A stretch of DNA of 64,000 bases from Lucinisca nassula (taxonomy: Eukaryota > Mollusca > Bivalvia > Lucinida > Lucinidae). The DNA is taken from positions 216,734,204 to 216,798,203 of the forward strand of contig OY757010.1 of NCBI GenBank assembly GCA_963580285.1, read 5' to 3'. Shown piece by piece: positions 50,304-60,599 of this stretch. Below the pieces are notes generated by a model. It ran no database searches and had not been told where the DNA came from. It worked only from the letters and a program-made list of their open reading frames with translations. Positions within the stretch are counted from its first letter, which is position 1. Each line of letters starts with the position of its first letter. The position numbers and the translations under genes are program-made.

Positions 50304-52814
50304 TGTTACATGTGGGTTTACGGCGTCCCGCAAACCCCCATGCTGACAAGACAACCGAGGGTGATCTCTGACAGGTGAACGGGCAGCTGTTGGGTAAGGC
50401 GCAAGGAGGATATCATATGGATGACACACATTATTTACAGTATCTATAAACAACAACACAAAACGTGACTAAACATAACATTTATTTGCTTCTATAGCCC
50501 ATTCCCGACGTCCGCCCCGAAGGCAAAAGTATGTTCTGTGCTCGGGCCGGGATGACGTGAATGTCTACAGAAGCAAATAACAAAAACGAACAACAAAATA
50601 AAAAAAGCAAAAACGCGACTGGCCAGAATATAAGTACACTTAGGATGAACCTTCGTGCATTGCTGTCGACCACAGCGTCGACTACTCTGTCGACCTTATT
50701 GTCGACCACTATTCCGATTATATGATTGTCAATTGAATCTTTCGACAGTTGAAGTCCCGGAAACTTCTACTTCGTTAATTTGACGTCACAACCTGAGGTT
50801 TCTCACAACCTGTTATTATGGCCTCGACGGTCTGTTACGGGTTCTGTCCGCCTTTGCTGAACAACGTAACCTTTGCGTCGTATCAGTACCTGCTCCTACT
50901 GTGCAGGGAGCAGCAGGTCACCACACATCGTTGTGCCTGCAAATTACGATAATCGACTAAGATACAGTTCACGAAAGGTATACGCTCTATCACGATGGCC
51001 CTCCTGGAGAATTCAGAATATGTTCATGCATATACTGTTATTGCGCATGCGCCGACCAGACACAAGGCTGATCAGTACATGCGACAAATAACTGCACAGC
51101 AGAACTCAACTTGACTGTGCATCAAATTATCAGCACCCAGCGCTTGACCCAAAAAAAGCTCAAAGTTTATGCTTCCTTACTGAGCACTACAGAAATCAAT
51201 TAATGCTCACTACAACTGAGCATAATACCCATCAAATTCGTGCTAACTATATTAGCACAAGTAAGAGGCAATTTAACAGACCGCGCCTTTGCGCTATCTG
51301 GTCACCCGCCAATTACAGGAAACATAACCAACTTCATTTCATATCCTTCTCCGCGACACGGCTCACAAATATAGCTATTCACAAATTCATTACATTAACA
51401 ACAGCTAGAAACTAAAAACAGTTAGATTTTTATCTATTCTACACAACATTTGTAAGTGTCTCATAAGGATCAACACTGTTTGCCGTAAAGTATTTCCGTA
51501 TTTGCTAGGCACCACGTCATAACCGTCTTCGTGACGCTGATGACGCAGCTGACGTCTTACACGCCGCTATAACGTGTGGCTACCAAATACTCTCGTTCTT
51601 TACATGTACATACATGTACAAACAGAGTTCTCAAACAGAAACCGCATCATTACAGAATGAACAGGTAATTCTTCTTGAACAAAATTCTGTCTACTCAACA
51701 TGAAAATGCTTGCGATATCAAATTTATCACGGTTCATTGACACGGATAACCCGACAGGCTCTTGTAAGAGTTGCCCTGATGATGACGATATGGTAAAATC
51801 CGTCTTAATGTTACGTTCCCCTCAACACCTAATATCATATAGAGACGGGACCACGATTTTCTTACCGTCGCTAGTCAAAAGTTATGGATCGAAGAAATTA
51901 CCCGAAGTTTTTAAATATATTCTACAAAAGGGGTCTATAAAAGCTCAAATGAAGCTAGAATGAGCGGGTGTCCAAGTTTTACGTCTCACCAACATCTAGG
52001 GTCACACTGAGACAGGACCTCGCTTAAAAGAATCATTCTACTTCTGGAGAAGCCTGGGATCGTTCCTGCGACCCCTAGCTGGCAAAGCTAGTAGCCTAAT
52101 CACTACATCAAGTAAATCCAGAATAGGCTTCAGAAAGTTGGGGTATACTAGAAGAAAACCCCTCCGAAAACCTACAAGCATGTTCATACCAAAAATAATA
52201 CATATAATAGATTTAACATACCGTTCAAGATTCTTTCTATGGCCCGTCACGATGTTGTGAGCACTTGTTCGCACTAAACCTGCTGCTGATATAACGTTCG
52301 TTTTTTCAGGGTATTTATATCTATGAACACTACCGGAAAATCATGCATACCCTTGCTAGCTCGCTAAGACCATGACAACGAAAAGATGCCATCCACAATC
52401 ATAGCCATATAGCAAACTCCAGATGATAATTGATTTACGTTTAAATATTATTTCCTCTAGGGAAAAATGATGAAACTTCCCCACAGATCATTGGTATAAC
52501 TCCCTTCGGTACGAACACCAACAACATCGTGACTGGCATGAAAATTATATATGGCACAATTTGGCGGTTGGCGAATTTTTTGACAAACTTTATAGAAATC
52601 AGCCTTATAGCGACCAACTGTATGGTAAATAATTTCTCCACAAACCATTCATGCATACATCGTATGATATGTGCATGATTTGTGCGTTGAGCAGCATATT
52701 TTGCCTGCCGTATTTCACCTAAAATATTTCACTCGCACCGCCTTGCCATATATCTACTAAAATAATTTAGATATGCATAAGCACAAGAGAGGTTTCCTAT
52801 TCCATCTCGTAATA
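50304..52814 (-). repeat. 5' LTR of gypsy element (~2.5 kb)
   Basis: Minus strand starts TATTACGAGATGG (TGTTAC in the other copies) and ends CACATGTAACA. It matches the solo LTR at 54167-56721 in inverse orientation over its whole length. No conserved ORF spans both copies. A tRNA-like segment lies at 52048-52120 (minus). Unusually long for a gypsy LTR. Confidence 0.85.
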
Positions 52815-52885
52815 CAGAGGTGGGTTAAATCGGAGTATGTAGAGAATAACAACCTGACCTTCCATTGCAGAACATGACGTAAAAC
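52815..52885 (-). mobile_element. tRNA-SINE fragment, right flank of the gypsy element
   Basis: CAGAGGTGGGTTAAATCGGA and CTGACCTTCCATTGCAGAAC continue the SINE cut at 45448, by comparison with 59490-59570. Confidence 0.65.
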
Positions 52886-53629
52886 AGACATGTTGATATG
52901 TATAGCTTAATTGTTCGTCTGATAATCTACATTTAGTGGTGAAACCGGATAAGAAAATACATATTACATGCACATTTTATTTTCGGTTGTAATTTCTAAC
53001 TAACTCGTCAGTTTTGTTTTCGTTTAATACAGTCATGCATATCACCTCAGATAACATAGCAAATAAACAAAAACATGAAACCCGAAAACAGAAACAGCCA
53101 TTAAAAGCCAGAAAAAGAATACAAGGTCTTTGTGAGATGCCGACCAACAAAATAATGCGTATATCAACAATAAAAATGTTATCAGGGGAAAACTGTTTTC
53201 AAACGTGTCATTTAGGGAGGTGAATCGGAGATTTATTTCACTGTCGAAAATTTCATTTTACGGCGACGCGCTATCGGAGTCGTAAAACGTAATTTACGAG
53301 TGTAAAACCTACTATTTTACTATTTTTTAACCATGGCCAACTATATCTGACATTAGCCCGATGACTTTCAACCGTGCCAGTCGCACAGAAAGTCAATATT
53401 GGGTTGTCTCCCTTTGACTGAGGCCTACGATAGATACCTGTCGTGTTCCTATCGTGTAATCAATATTGCGTTTTAATCCGGCTGTGTGTGAAAATGACCC
53501 CGGGGGATATTGAACGATAGTTACGTCTAGTTACTTTAGAACTGCGTGCTTTGGTACTTTAAGCGAGAAAAAATCTCTTTTTGTCAAACGATTAAAAACA
53601 TTGAGCCTTTTTGTACTTAAAATATTATC
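52886..53629. other. Stretch without a gene
   Basis: Contains a diverged copy of the CGTAAAAC-type inverted repeat (about 53165-53330, cf. 30451-30800). No exon seen. Confidence 0.5.
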
Positions 53630-53638
53630 GGTTCTCAT

Positions 53639-53683
53639 CAGGAGCATATAATTTCACTCACTGAGTGAAATTATATGCTCCTG
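53639..53683. repeat. Perfect 45-bp hairpin with 9-bp direct repeats
   Basis: CAGGAGCATATAATTTCACT + CA, one C, then the exact reverse complement (22-bp arms). GGTTCTCAT stands on both sides (53630-53638 and 53683-53691, sharing one G). Confidence 0.85.
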
Positions 53684-53807
53684 GTTCTCATAAAATCCAT
53701 TTTTTCTGGAATGTGATATTCCACATTATTTTTTTGAAAAAAAAAAATCATTTATAGTTAAAGAATGTCAGATTGCATTATTTAAAATTGCATTGTTTAG
53801 AAAAGCA

Positions 53808-53912
53808 ACATGTTCATAAGTCCATGTAATAAATAACCCTGTAAACCCCACTTTACATTATATACAGAAAAGAGAGGTTTAGAGGGGTTACAATGTGTGT
53901 GTTATCCGCACC
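53808..53912 (+). repeat. Family A left-end fragment
   Basis: CATGTTCATAAGTCCATGTA, AACCCCACTTTACATTATAT and GGTTTAGAGGGGTTACAATG correspond to the first third of family A. Confidence 0.55.
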
Positions 53913-54044
53913 AAGACATTGTATTGGTCATCATGAAAATAATGTGCTTTTTTGTTTTGTTTACTTTTTAGATATAAATTAACATTTCGAAGATAAGAAA
54001 GAAAACATATTCATAAGGATATGTTTTCTAAATGGGTTGACAGT

Positions 54045-54166
54045 TTTGTTTGAATGGAGGCTTAACGTCACCGTCAACAATATATAGATCATTTTGCGGA
54101 CACCAAGATGACATCTCAAGCCCTGCCACCCAATGAAACCAGTAGGGTTTATTTGCAAAGACGGTC
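54045..54166 (-). mobile_element. Molluscan SINE, part 1 (split by solo LTR)
   Basis: AACGTCACCGTCAACAATAT ... AGCCCTGCCACCCAATGAAA ... GACGGTC is the 3' half on the minus strand. Part 2 (56722-56846) and part 3 (57126-57150) lie beyond two younger insertions. Confidence 0.75.
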
Positions 54167-56721
54167 TGTTACGAGATGGAATAGGAAACCTCTCTGGTGC
54201 TTATGCACATCTAAATTATTTTAGTAGATATATGGTAGGGCGGTGCGAGTGAAATATTTTAGGTGAAATATGGTAGGCAAAATGTGCTGCTCCATGCACA
54301 AGTCATGCACATATCATACGATGTATGCATGAGTGGTTTATGGAGATCTGTTTTTACAATACAGGGGGGCCGCTATAAGGCTGAGTTCTATACAATTTGC
54401 CTAAAAATCGCCAACCGCCAAATTGTGCCATATATGATTTTCATTCCCGTCACGTGTTGTGTGGGTGTTCGTTTTGACAGGAGTCATGGCATTGATTTAT
54501 AGGGTTGTTTCATCAATTTTTCCTATGGGAAATATACTTTTTGAACGCAAATCCATTATCTACTCGATTTTTGCTATCTAGCTTCATTTGTGGACGGTAT
54601 CTCCACCTCGCCACGATTTTAGCAAGCTAATATGAGTATGCATGATTTTCGGTAGTATTCATAGATATAAAAACCCTGAGAAAAACGAACACTTTAGCAG
54701 CAGGCCAAGTTGTAACGAGTATACACAGCATTGTGTTGGGAAATTGAAAGTATATTGAAAGGTATGTTAAATCTATGTTTAGTATTATTTTTGTATGAAC
54801 ATGCTTGTAGGTTTTGGAGGTGTTGACTTCTAGTATACCCCAACTTTCTGAAGCCTATTCTGAATTCACTGTTGAAGCCTGTAGTGATTAGGCTACTAGC
54901 TTTGCCAGCTAGACGTCGCAGGATCGATCCCAGGCTTCTCCAGTAGTAGAATGAGTCTTTCTAAGTGAGGTCCTGTCTCATTCTGACCCTGGATGTTGGT
55001 GAGACGTAAAGTTTGGACACCCGCTCATTCTAGATTCATTTAGGCTTTTAGACCCCTTTTGTAGAATGTAATTAATAAACGCCGGGTCACTTGTTTGACC
55101 CATGACTTTTGGCTAGCTGTGGTTAGAAAACCGTGGTTCCGTCCCAATATGATATTAGGTGTAGAGGGGACGTAAACTTAAGACGGGTTTAACCATATCT
55201 TCATCATCAGGGCAAACTCTTACAAGAGCCTGTCGGGTTATCCGTGATGATGAACCATAATGAATTTTATTTTACAAGCGTGTTCACGTTGATTAGAAAT
55301 AATTTTGTTCAAGAAGAATTACGAGTTCATTTTTTAATGATGCCGTTTTTGTCAGATAACTCAGTTTGTGCATGTATGTACATATAAAGAACGTGATGAT
55401 GATAAGTGGGAGTATTTGGACGCCACACTTCATAACGGCCTGAGCGGCGGGGATGACGTCAGCTGCGTCATCGGCGTCGCGAGGACGGTTGTGACGGGGT
55501 GCCTACCAAATACAGAGAGAATTTACGGCAAACAGTGTTGGCCCTTATGAGACACTAACAAATGTTGTGGATTATAGATGAAAATCTTTCTGTTTGTAGT
55601 TTCTATCTGTTATTAAATTAATGAATTTGTGAATAGCTATATTTGTGAGCTGTGTCGCGGAGAAGGATATGAAATTGAGATTGTTATGTTTCCTGTAATT
55701 GGCGGCTGACCAGGTAGCGCAAAGGCGTGGTCTGTTCAATTGCCTCTTACTTGTGATAATGTAGTGAGCACAAATTTGATGAGTATTATGCTCAGTAGTA
55801 GTGAGCATTAATTGATTTCTGTAGTGCTCAGTAAGGAAACATGAACTTTGAGTATTAGTGTGTCAAGCGCTGTGTGCTGATATTTTGATGCACAGTCAAG
55901 TTGAGTTCTGCTGTACGGTTATTTATCGCATGCACTAATCAGCCCGTGTGTCTGGTCGGCGCATGCGCAATAACGGTATATGCATGAATATATTCTTACT
56001 TCTCCGGGAGGGGGATCATGATATAGCATGTATGTTTTGTGAACCGTGTCTTAGTCCAGTTATCGTAATTTGCAGACACAACAATGTGTGGTGACCTGCT
56101 GCTCCCTGCCTTATAGCAGCAGGTACTGGTACGACGCTGGGGGTTAGGGTCCAGCAAGGGCGGACAGACCACCGTATGCAGCGCATACCATTGTCCATTG
56201 TGAACAAATGTGAGACCATTCAAATGGAAGATGTCAATTAAATAACCTGCAGGTGATTCAGACGAATCAGATTAGTGCGATCGCTAAATAATACATATCA
56301 ACCTGTGATCGGCAACAATGTCGATAGACTAGTTTACACTAGTTCGCGAGAGGAAGATTCACGCGAGAGGGGGATTCATCCTAAGTTATAAACTGGCCAG
56401 TCGCGTCTTGAGTTGACTCTTTTTTTTTTTGTGTTTTTGTTGTTTTTGTTGTTTGCTTCTGTAGGTATTCACGTCACCCGTTCCGAGCACAGAACATTGT
56501 TTTGCCTTCGGAGCGGACGTCGTGAGTTGGCTACAGAAGCAACAAATTGTGATGATTTGTGTTAGTAAGTGTTGTATATAGATACTGTAAATAATTCATG
56601 TCATTCACCTAATATCTTTCTTGTGCCTTACCCCACAGCTGCCCGTACACCTGTCAGAGATCACGCTCGGTTGTCTTGTCAGCATGGGGGTTTTCGGGAC
56701 GCCGTAAAGCCACATGTAACA
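54167..56721 (+). mobile_element. Solo LTR of the gmr1-like gypsy element
   Basis: TGTTACGAGATGG ... CACATGTAACA, 2555 bp, flanked by CGGTC (54162-54166) and CGGCC (56722-56726), a 5-bp target duplication with one mismatch. It is inserted inside a minus-strand SINE. A solo LTR normally arises by recombination between the two LTRs. Opposite in direction to the element at 45449-52814. Confidence 0.88.
54874..54940 (+). repeat. tRNA-like (SINE-derived) segment inside the LTR
   Basis: GAAGCCTGTAGTGATTAGGC ... GGATCGATCCCAGGCTTC: outer 8-bp GAAGCCTG/CAGGCTTC pairing, A-box-like TAGTGATTAGG and B-box-like GGATCGATCC. Present at the same LTR position in the other copy (52048-52120, minus), so it belonged to the master element. 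Confidence 0.65.
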
Positions 56722-56846
56722 CGGCCCAACTCGCACCACTTTTCATGGGCGGCCTTAGAGCCCCCATGCAGTTTACTAGTACGCATGTGCTGTTCAGTCA
56801 GTTTCAGCTCTGCTGGAAGCATCATGCAGCGCAATCTATTTCTTCA
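56722..56846 (-). mobile_element. Molluscan SINE, part 2
   Basis: CGGCCCAACTCGCACCACTT ... TCAGTTTCAGCTCTGCTGGA ... CAATCTATTTCTTCA continues the SINE cut at 54166, up to the family A insertion. Confidence 0.75.
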
Positions 56847-57125
56847 CATCCCGATAACACACCCGTGTGATGTAGTGCATATTTTCATACCTCAAAAATG
56901 GTCATCTTTCTGATGAAAATTTATGATATTTTTCTGATTTATACTCAAAACATAGGTCGTGGGTGCTAGTTGGAACCGCCGCAATGATGCGGTTCTAACG
57001 AGTACCCATAACTTATGTCTAGGAGCAGAAATAAGAGACATAATGTATACCCCGTAAACCCCAGTTTTCTCTATATAAATTGGGGTTTAATGGGGTGCTC
57101 ATTTCACGGACTCGTTCACGTGATG
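56847..57125 (-). repeat. Palindrome family A copy inside the SINE
   Basis: CATCCCGATAACACACCCGT ... GGAACCGCCGCAATGATGCG ... ACGGACTCGTTCACGTGATG. SINE sequence (AAGCCCCGTTGGGCGGAGGC) resumes right after it. Confidence 0.82.
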
Positions 57126-57184
57126 AAGCCCCGTTGGGCGGAGGCCGTAATGGGTTGACAGAAAAGGCCCTAATCTAAGCTCGA

Positions 57185-57477
57185 CGTCTGATCATGGGCT
57201 TGAAGAAATAGATAGGCTGCAGGATGATTCCACACAGAGCTGAAACCGACCCACACACGAGTGCTGGTAAACCGCTTAGAGGATCTAAGCCTGCCGAGGC
57301 AAAGCGGTGCGCACGAGTCGGCCCGTCTATGCTTATAAACCCTATTGGTTTCATTGGGTGGCTGCGCTTGATATGCCATTTCATCTCAGTGTCGGGTAAA
57401 AATTGGAAGCAACGTCTCCAAAATGACCTTTACAGTGTTGACGGGGACGTTAAACCTCAAATCAAACAAACAAACAA
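57185..57477 (+). mobile_element. Molluscan SINE (GACGTTAAAC tail)
   Basis: TGATCATGGGCTTGAAGAAA ... CACACGAGTGCTGGTAAACC ... GACGGGGACGTTAAACCTC and (CAAA)n. Head-to-head with the split SINE ending at 57150. Confidence 0.82.
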
Positions 57478-57799
57478 GATATAATATATAATAATAATAA
57501 TAACAACAACAATTGGTACTCATTATCTAAATAGCACATATGAATAAAGAATGCACAGTAGTACCCATGACACAATCTTTCCGGAAATAAGGTAATCCAT
57601 TATACGTGCACGCGTGTCCATTAATCTTCAGACTTCCTGACGGTCGGTAGCCGAACGCAATACAAAATCCACGTGTCATAAAAGCGATAATTGTCTTCTG
57701 CTTAAATACCCGTGATATTTTCCCCTGAGTGTAATAAAACCTTGATTATGGGCACAGAGGCGCCAAATTGAAATCTTTCTACCTATGTTTTTCGTCAAA

Positions 57800-57995
57800 A
57801 GTCAAAATCATACTCAAAACATTGGTTGTGTGTGCTCGTTAGAACCGCCTCATTGAGGCGGTCGTAACGAGTACCCACAACCTATGTCTTGGAGCAGAAA
57901 TAAGAAAAATAATGAATACCCCCGTATATCCCTTTTTTCTCTATATAAACTGGGGTTTAAGGGGGTCTTCATTTCACGGACATGTTCACGTGATG
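57800..57995 (-). repeat. Palindrome family A copy, one end cut
   Basis: AAACATTGGTTGTGTGTGCT, GAACCGCCTCATTGAGGCGG and ACGGACATGTTCACGTGATG; the GATAACACACCCG end is missing. Confidence 0.8.
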
Positions 57996-57999
57996 CATA

Positions 58000-58110
58000 A
58001 ATAAATTAAAAAAAAATCAGAATGAGCTGGTTCTATATAGTACCATCAATCAACGTATTGAGCAATAAATAAATTTTAAATAAATAAATCGTAAATTAAT
58101 AAATTACGAT
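58000..58110 (+). repeat. AT-rich segment duplicated at 58770-58880
   Basis: TCAGAATGAGCTGGTTCTAT ... CAACGTATTGAGCAATAAAT ... AAATTACGATAACACA recurs at about 58790-58880 (TCGGAACGAGCTGGTTCTAA), a local duplication of about 0.1 kb. Confidence 0.6.
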
Positions 58111-58362
58111 AACACAGCCGTGCGGCATAGTAGGGTATTCTTGATATCTCAAAAACAGTTAATTTGTTAATGAAAACTTATCGGTACTCAAAACCGGTTT
58201 TGTATTCTCGTTAGAACCGCATCATTTAGGTGGCTCTAACGAGCACCCACAACCTATGCCTTGGAGAAGAAATAAAGAAATGAATACCACAGTAAACCCC
58301 AGTTTTCCCTATATAAAGCATTGTTTAAGGGGGTGTTCATTACACGGCTTGTTGTCGTGATG
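58102..58362 (-). repeat. Palindrome family A copy
   Basis: TTACGATAACACAGCCGTGC ... GAACCGCATCATTTAGGTGG ... GGGTGTTCATTACACGGCTT ... CGTGATG. The hairpin is partly decayed. Confidence 0.78.
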
Positions 58363-58549
58363 AAAAAAAAACACCAGTGACTAAAATAATATAGAAGAAT
58401 ATGAAGCAAGTACTTTCGAACTGTGTTTTTGTGTTATGTTAAAATCATGCTGATCACTGATTATCCGACTGTTCAATATATAAAGTTGGGTTTACATGCA
58501 AATTCTTTTCCCCGGTATAATGGAAGGAACACCAGAAAAGGTGTACACC

Positions 58550-58746
58550 CTGATCTTAATAAGTCACCGCGGTGCGAGGCGTACCCTCCATGCTAATAAA
58601 CCATATTGGTTTCATTGGGCGACAGGGCTTGAGATGTCATTTCATCTTAATGCCGGGTAAGAGTCCCACAAAATTGGAAGCAACGTCTCCAAAATGACCT
58701 TTACAGTGTTGACGGGGACGTTAAACCTCAAATCAAACAAACAAAC
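58550..58746 (+). mobile_element. Molluscan SINE, 5' truncated
   Basis: TAAACCATATTGGTTTCATT ... GACGGGGACGTTAAACCTC ... CAAACAAACA. Confidence 0.8.
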
Positions 58747-58913
58747 ATTTAACAGTTGAAATAAATACATACATATAAAAATAAATAAATCGGAACGAGC
58801 TGGTTCTAAATATAACCAACAATCCACGCATTGACCAAAAATATAAACAAATAAATAAATAAATTACGATAACACATCCGTGCGGCTCAGTCAATTCTTG
58901 ATTATTTGTTAAT

Positions 58914-59211
58914 CATCACGTGAACAAGTCCATGAAATGAAGCCTCCCTATACCCCACTTCATGTAGAGAAAACTGGGGTTTACGGGGGTATACAATTAT
59001 TTTTTCTTATTTTTGTTCCAAAACATAGTTTGTGGGTACCCGTTAGAACCGCCTCGATTAGGCGGTTCTAGCGATCGAGGCGGTTCTAACGAGCACCCAC
59101 AACTCATGTTTGCCGTATTTATAAGAAAAAGATCACTGATTTTCATCAGAAAAGGAGCCATTTTGGAGATGTGAAAAATGTACTTTATCGCATGGTTGTG
59201 TTATCGTAATG
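58914..59211 (+). repeat. Palindrome family A copy with duplicated hairpin
   Basis: CATCACGTGAACAAGTCCAT ... GTTGTGTTATCGTAATG. The centre carries one and a half hairpins: CCGCCTCGATTAGGCGG then GATCGAGGCGG (59047-59085). Confidence 0.82.
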
Positions 59212-59214
59212 GAA

Positions 59215-59348
59215 ACCTAAAACCATAAGTTTTGTTTTCTCGTAAGAACCGCCTCATTGAGGTGGCTCTACCGAGTACCCACTACCTACGTCTTTGATAA
59301 GAAATAAAAAACGAATACCACGGTAAACCCCAGCTTTTCTCTATAAAA
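59215..59348 (-). repeat. Palindrome family A copy, partial
   Basis: GTAAGAACCGCCTCATTGAG through CACGGTAAACCCCAGCTTTT; abuts the previous copy and ends at a (TTTC)n tract (59354-59377). Confidence 0.72.
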
Positions 59349-59430
59349 AATCTATCTTTCTTTCTTTCTTTCTTTCAATTGTAATCTTATTACTAGCAAT
59401 GTTTGTTTAAATTGCTTAGTAAGTATTTTT

Positions 59431-59657
59431 TTTTTTGGTTTTGGGTTTTACGGCCCTTTCAAGATTATTTCACTCATATCGAGCCGATCGTTAATCAGAG
59501 GTGGGCGAAAACCGGAGTACCCGGAGAAAAACCTTCTGACCTTCCGTTGCAGAACTTGGCGTCCCACACGTGGCCTGAGCGAGGCTCGAACCTACGGCGG
59601 TGAGAGACCTAATGACTAAGAGTCAGCGCTCTTATCCACTAGGCCACGGAGGCCCGT
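59431..59657 (-). mobile_element. tRNA-derived SINE, full length
   Basis: Minus strand: CGGGCCTCCGTGGCCTAGTG (acceptor and A box), TAGGTTCGAGCCTCGCTCAG (B box), body GTTCTGCAACGGAAGGTCAG and CGATCGGCTCGATATGAGTG, 3' end GGGCCGTAAAACCCAAAACC plus A-run. Reference for the fragments at 34856, 45391 and 52815. Confidence 0.82.
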
Positions 59658-59699
59658 TAATTAGTAAGTATAAAAAATCTAATCGGGTCATGAAAAATA

Positions 59700-60236
59700 A
59701 ATAAATAAATAAATAAGACGCAGATCAGACACCGCATTTTAGATTGATTTACATTCCAAGGAGATTCCCAGGCGAAGATGTGTTCATTTCACTGTCGACG
59801 GAGAATGACACGCTTTGAGATTACACGCGTGTGTAGACGATAAAGCTTTTTCTGAATAAGCTCCAAATTTAATCGCAAAATGCCGCTATTAAACATAATT
59901 TTGAAATATTTTAATTGCTATCAAAGTGCACAATATTGTAACCACATTGCGTCCGATACAGGCGATTGTTTGCAATATTAACAGAAAGTGACGATTTTAG
60001 CCGTTAAAGTAGGGTACTGTCGTTGTTTTTCCACAGTTTTGTATGCTTCATATAAGGATTAAGGGTTGTTAATTTGAAAATAAAAATGCCGGCGGCTAAT
60101 TAAATAAAAGTTCCACTTATTTGATATCTTTTAGAAGGTATTTAAACGGACAATTAGATTAAATCGGAACTTGTTTGTCAAATTGAAAAATAAATAAGTT
60201 ATATTTGTTTAAAAAATAGTTTCCATTAAAGCGCCT
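59700..60236. other. Stretch without a gene
   Basis: (AAAT)n at about 59692-59716, a fold-back half (GACGCAGATCAGACACCGC, 59718) and otherwise AT-rich unique sequence. No exon recognised. Confidence 0.5.
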
Positions 60237-60299
60237 ACTATTTCCACGAGACATTCTGTACAGGTAAGCCGAGAAGGAAGCGCACAGTAAAAGGCTTAA

Positions 60300-60590
60300 T
60301 CCTTTGTGCCAATGGCATAAATGTCAATAATAGTTGCGGATGTCGCCTGGGCGAAGTAGAAGTAAAACAAAGATCAGGAATTGATACAATTAACTTACTC
60401 CACCCATAAAAGACACCAAAGGGAAAGAAATACAAACATTAAGCGACAAGACCATAATGGAAACCTAAACAAGGGAAGGCCATAAGGACTCAGGAATTGA
60501 TACAATTAACTTACTCCACCCATAAAAGACACCAAAGGGAAAGAAATACAAACATTAAGCGACAAGACCATAATGGAAACCCAGAGAAAG
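60300..60590 (-). mobile_element. Naiad 3' tail with a 116-bp tandem duplication
   Basis: Minus strand matches the end of the Naiad at 23800-23950 almost exactly. The unit beginning CAGGAATTGATACAATTAAC (plus strand) starts at 60375 and again at 60491, a 116-bp period. Tandem 3' copies (pseudo-LTR-like) are characteristic of Penelope-like insertions. Confidence 0.8.
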
Positions 60591-60599
60591 CTATTGCAC

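Larger units (their letters stand above)
45449..52814 (-). mobile_element. gmr1-like Ty3/gypsy retrotransposon with ~2.5-kb LTRs, decayed
   Basis: Minus strand order: 5' LTR (52814-50304), primer site, gag remnant, integrase, reverse transcriptase, RNase H, purine tract, shortened 3' LTR (46328-45449). Integrase ahead of RT is the Ty1/copia order, but the RT is of gypsy type. This combination defines the gmr1-like group described from deuterostomes. The copy has an internal deletion joining gag to integrase, several frameshifts and stops, a ribozyme-bearing insertion in RT, and a 3' LTR missing about 1.65 kb. It sits in the intron after receptor exon 5. Confidence 0.85.

Noticed and set aside
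51700..51963. An 87-codon frame inside the gypsy LTR
   Set aside because: Not open in the solo LTR copy (about 55010-55300), so no sign of coding.
50304..56721. A giant fold-back transposon or segmental inversion
   Set aside because: Each arm has its own LTR borders, one with an adjacent primer site and the other with a 5-bp duplication inside a SINE; two independent LTRs explain it.
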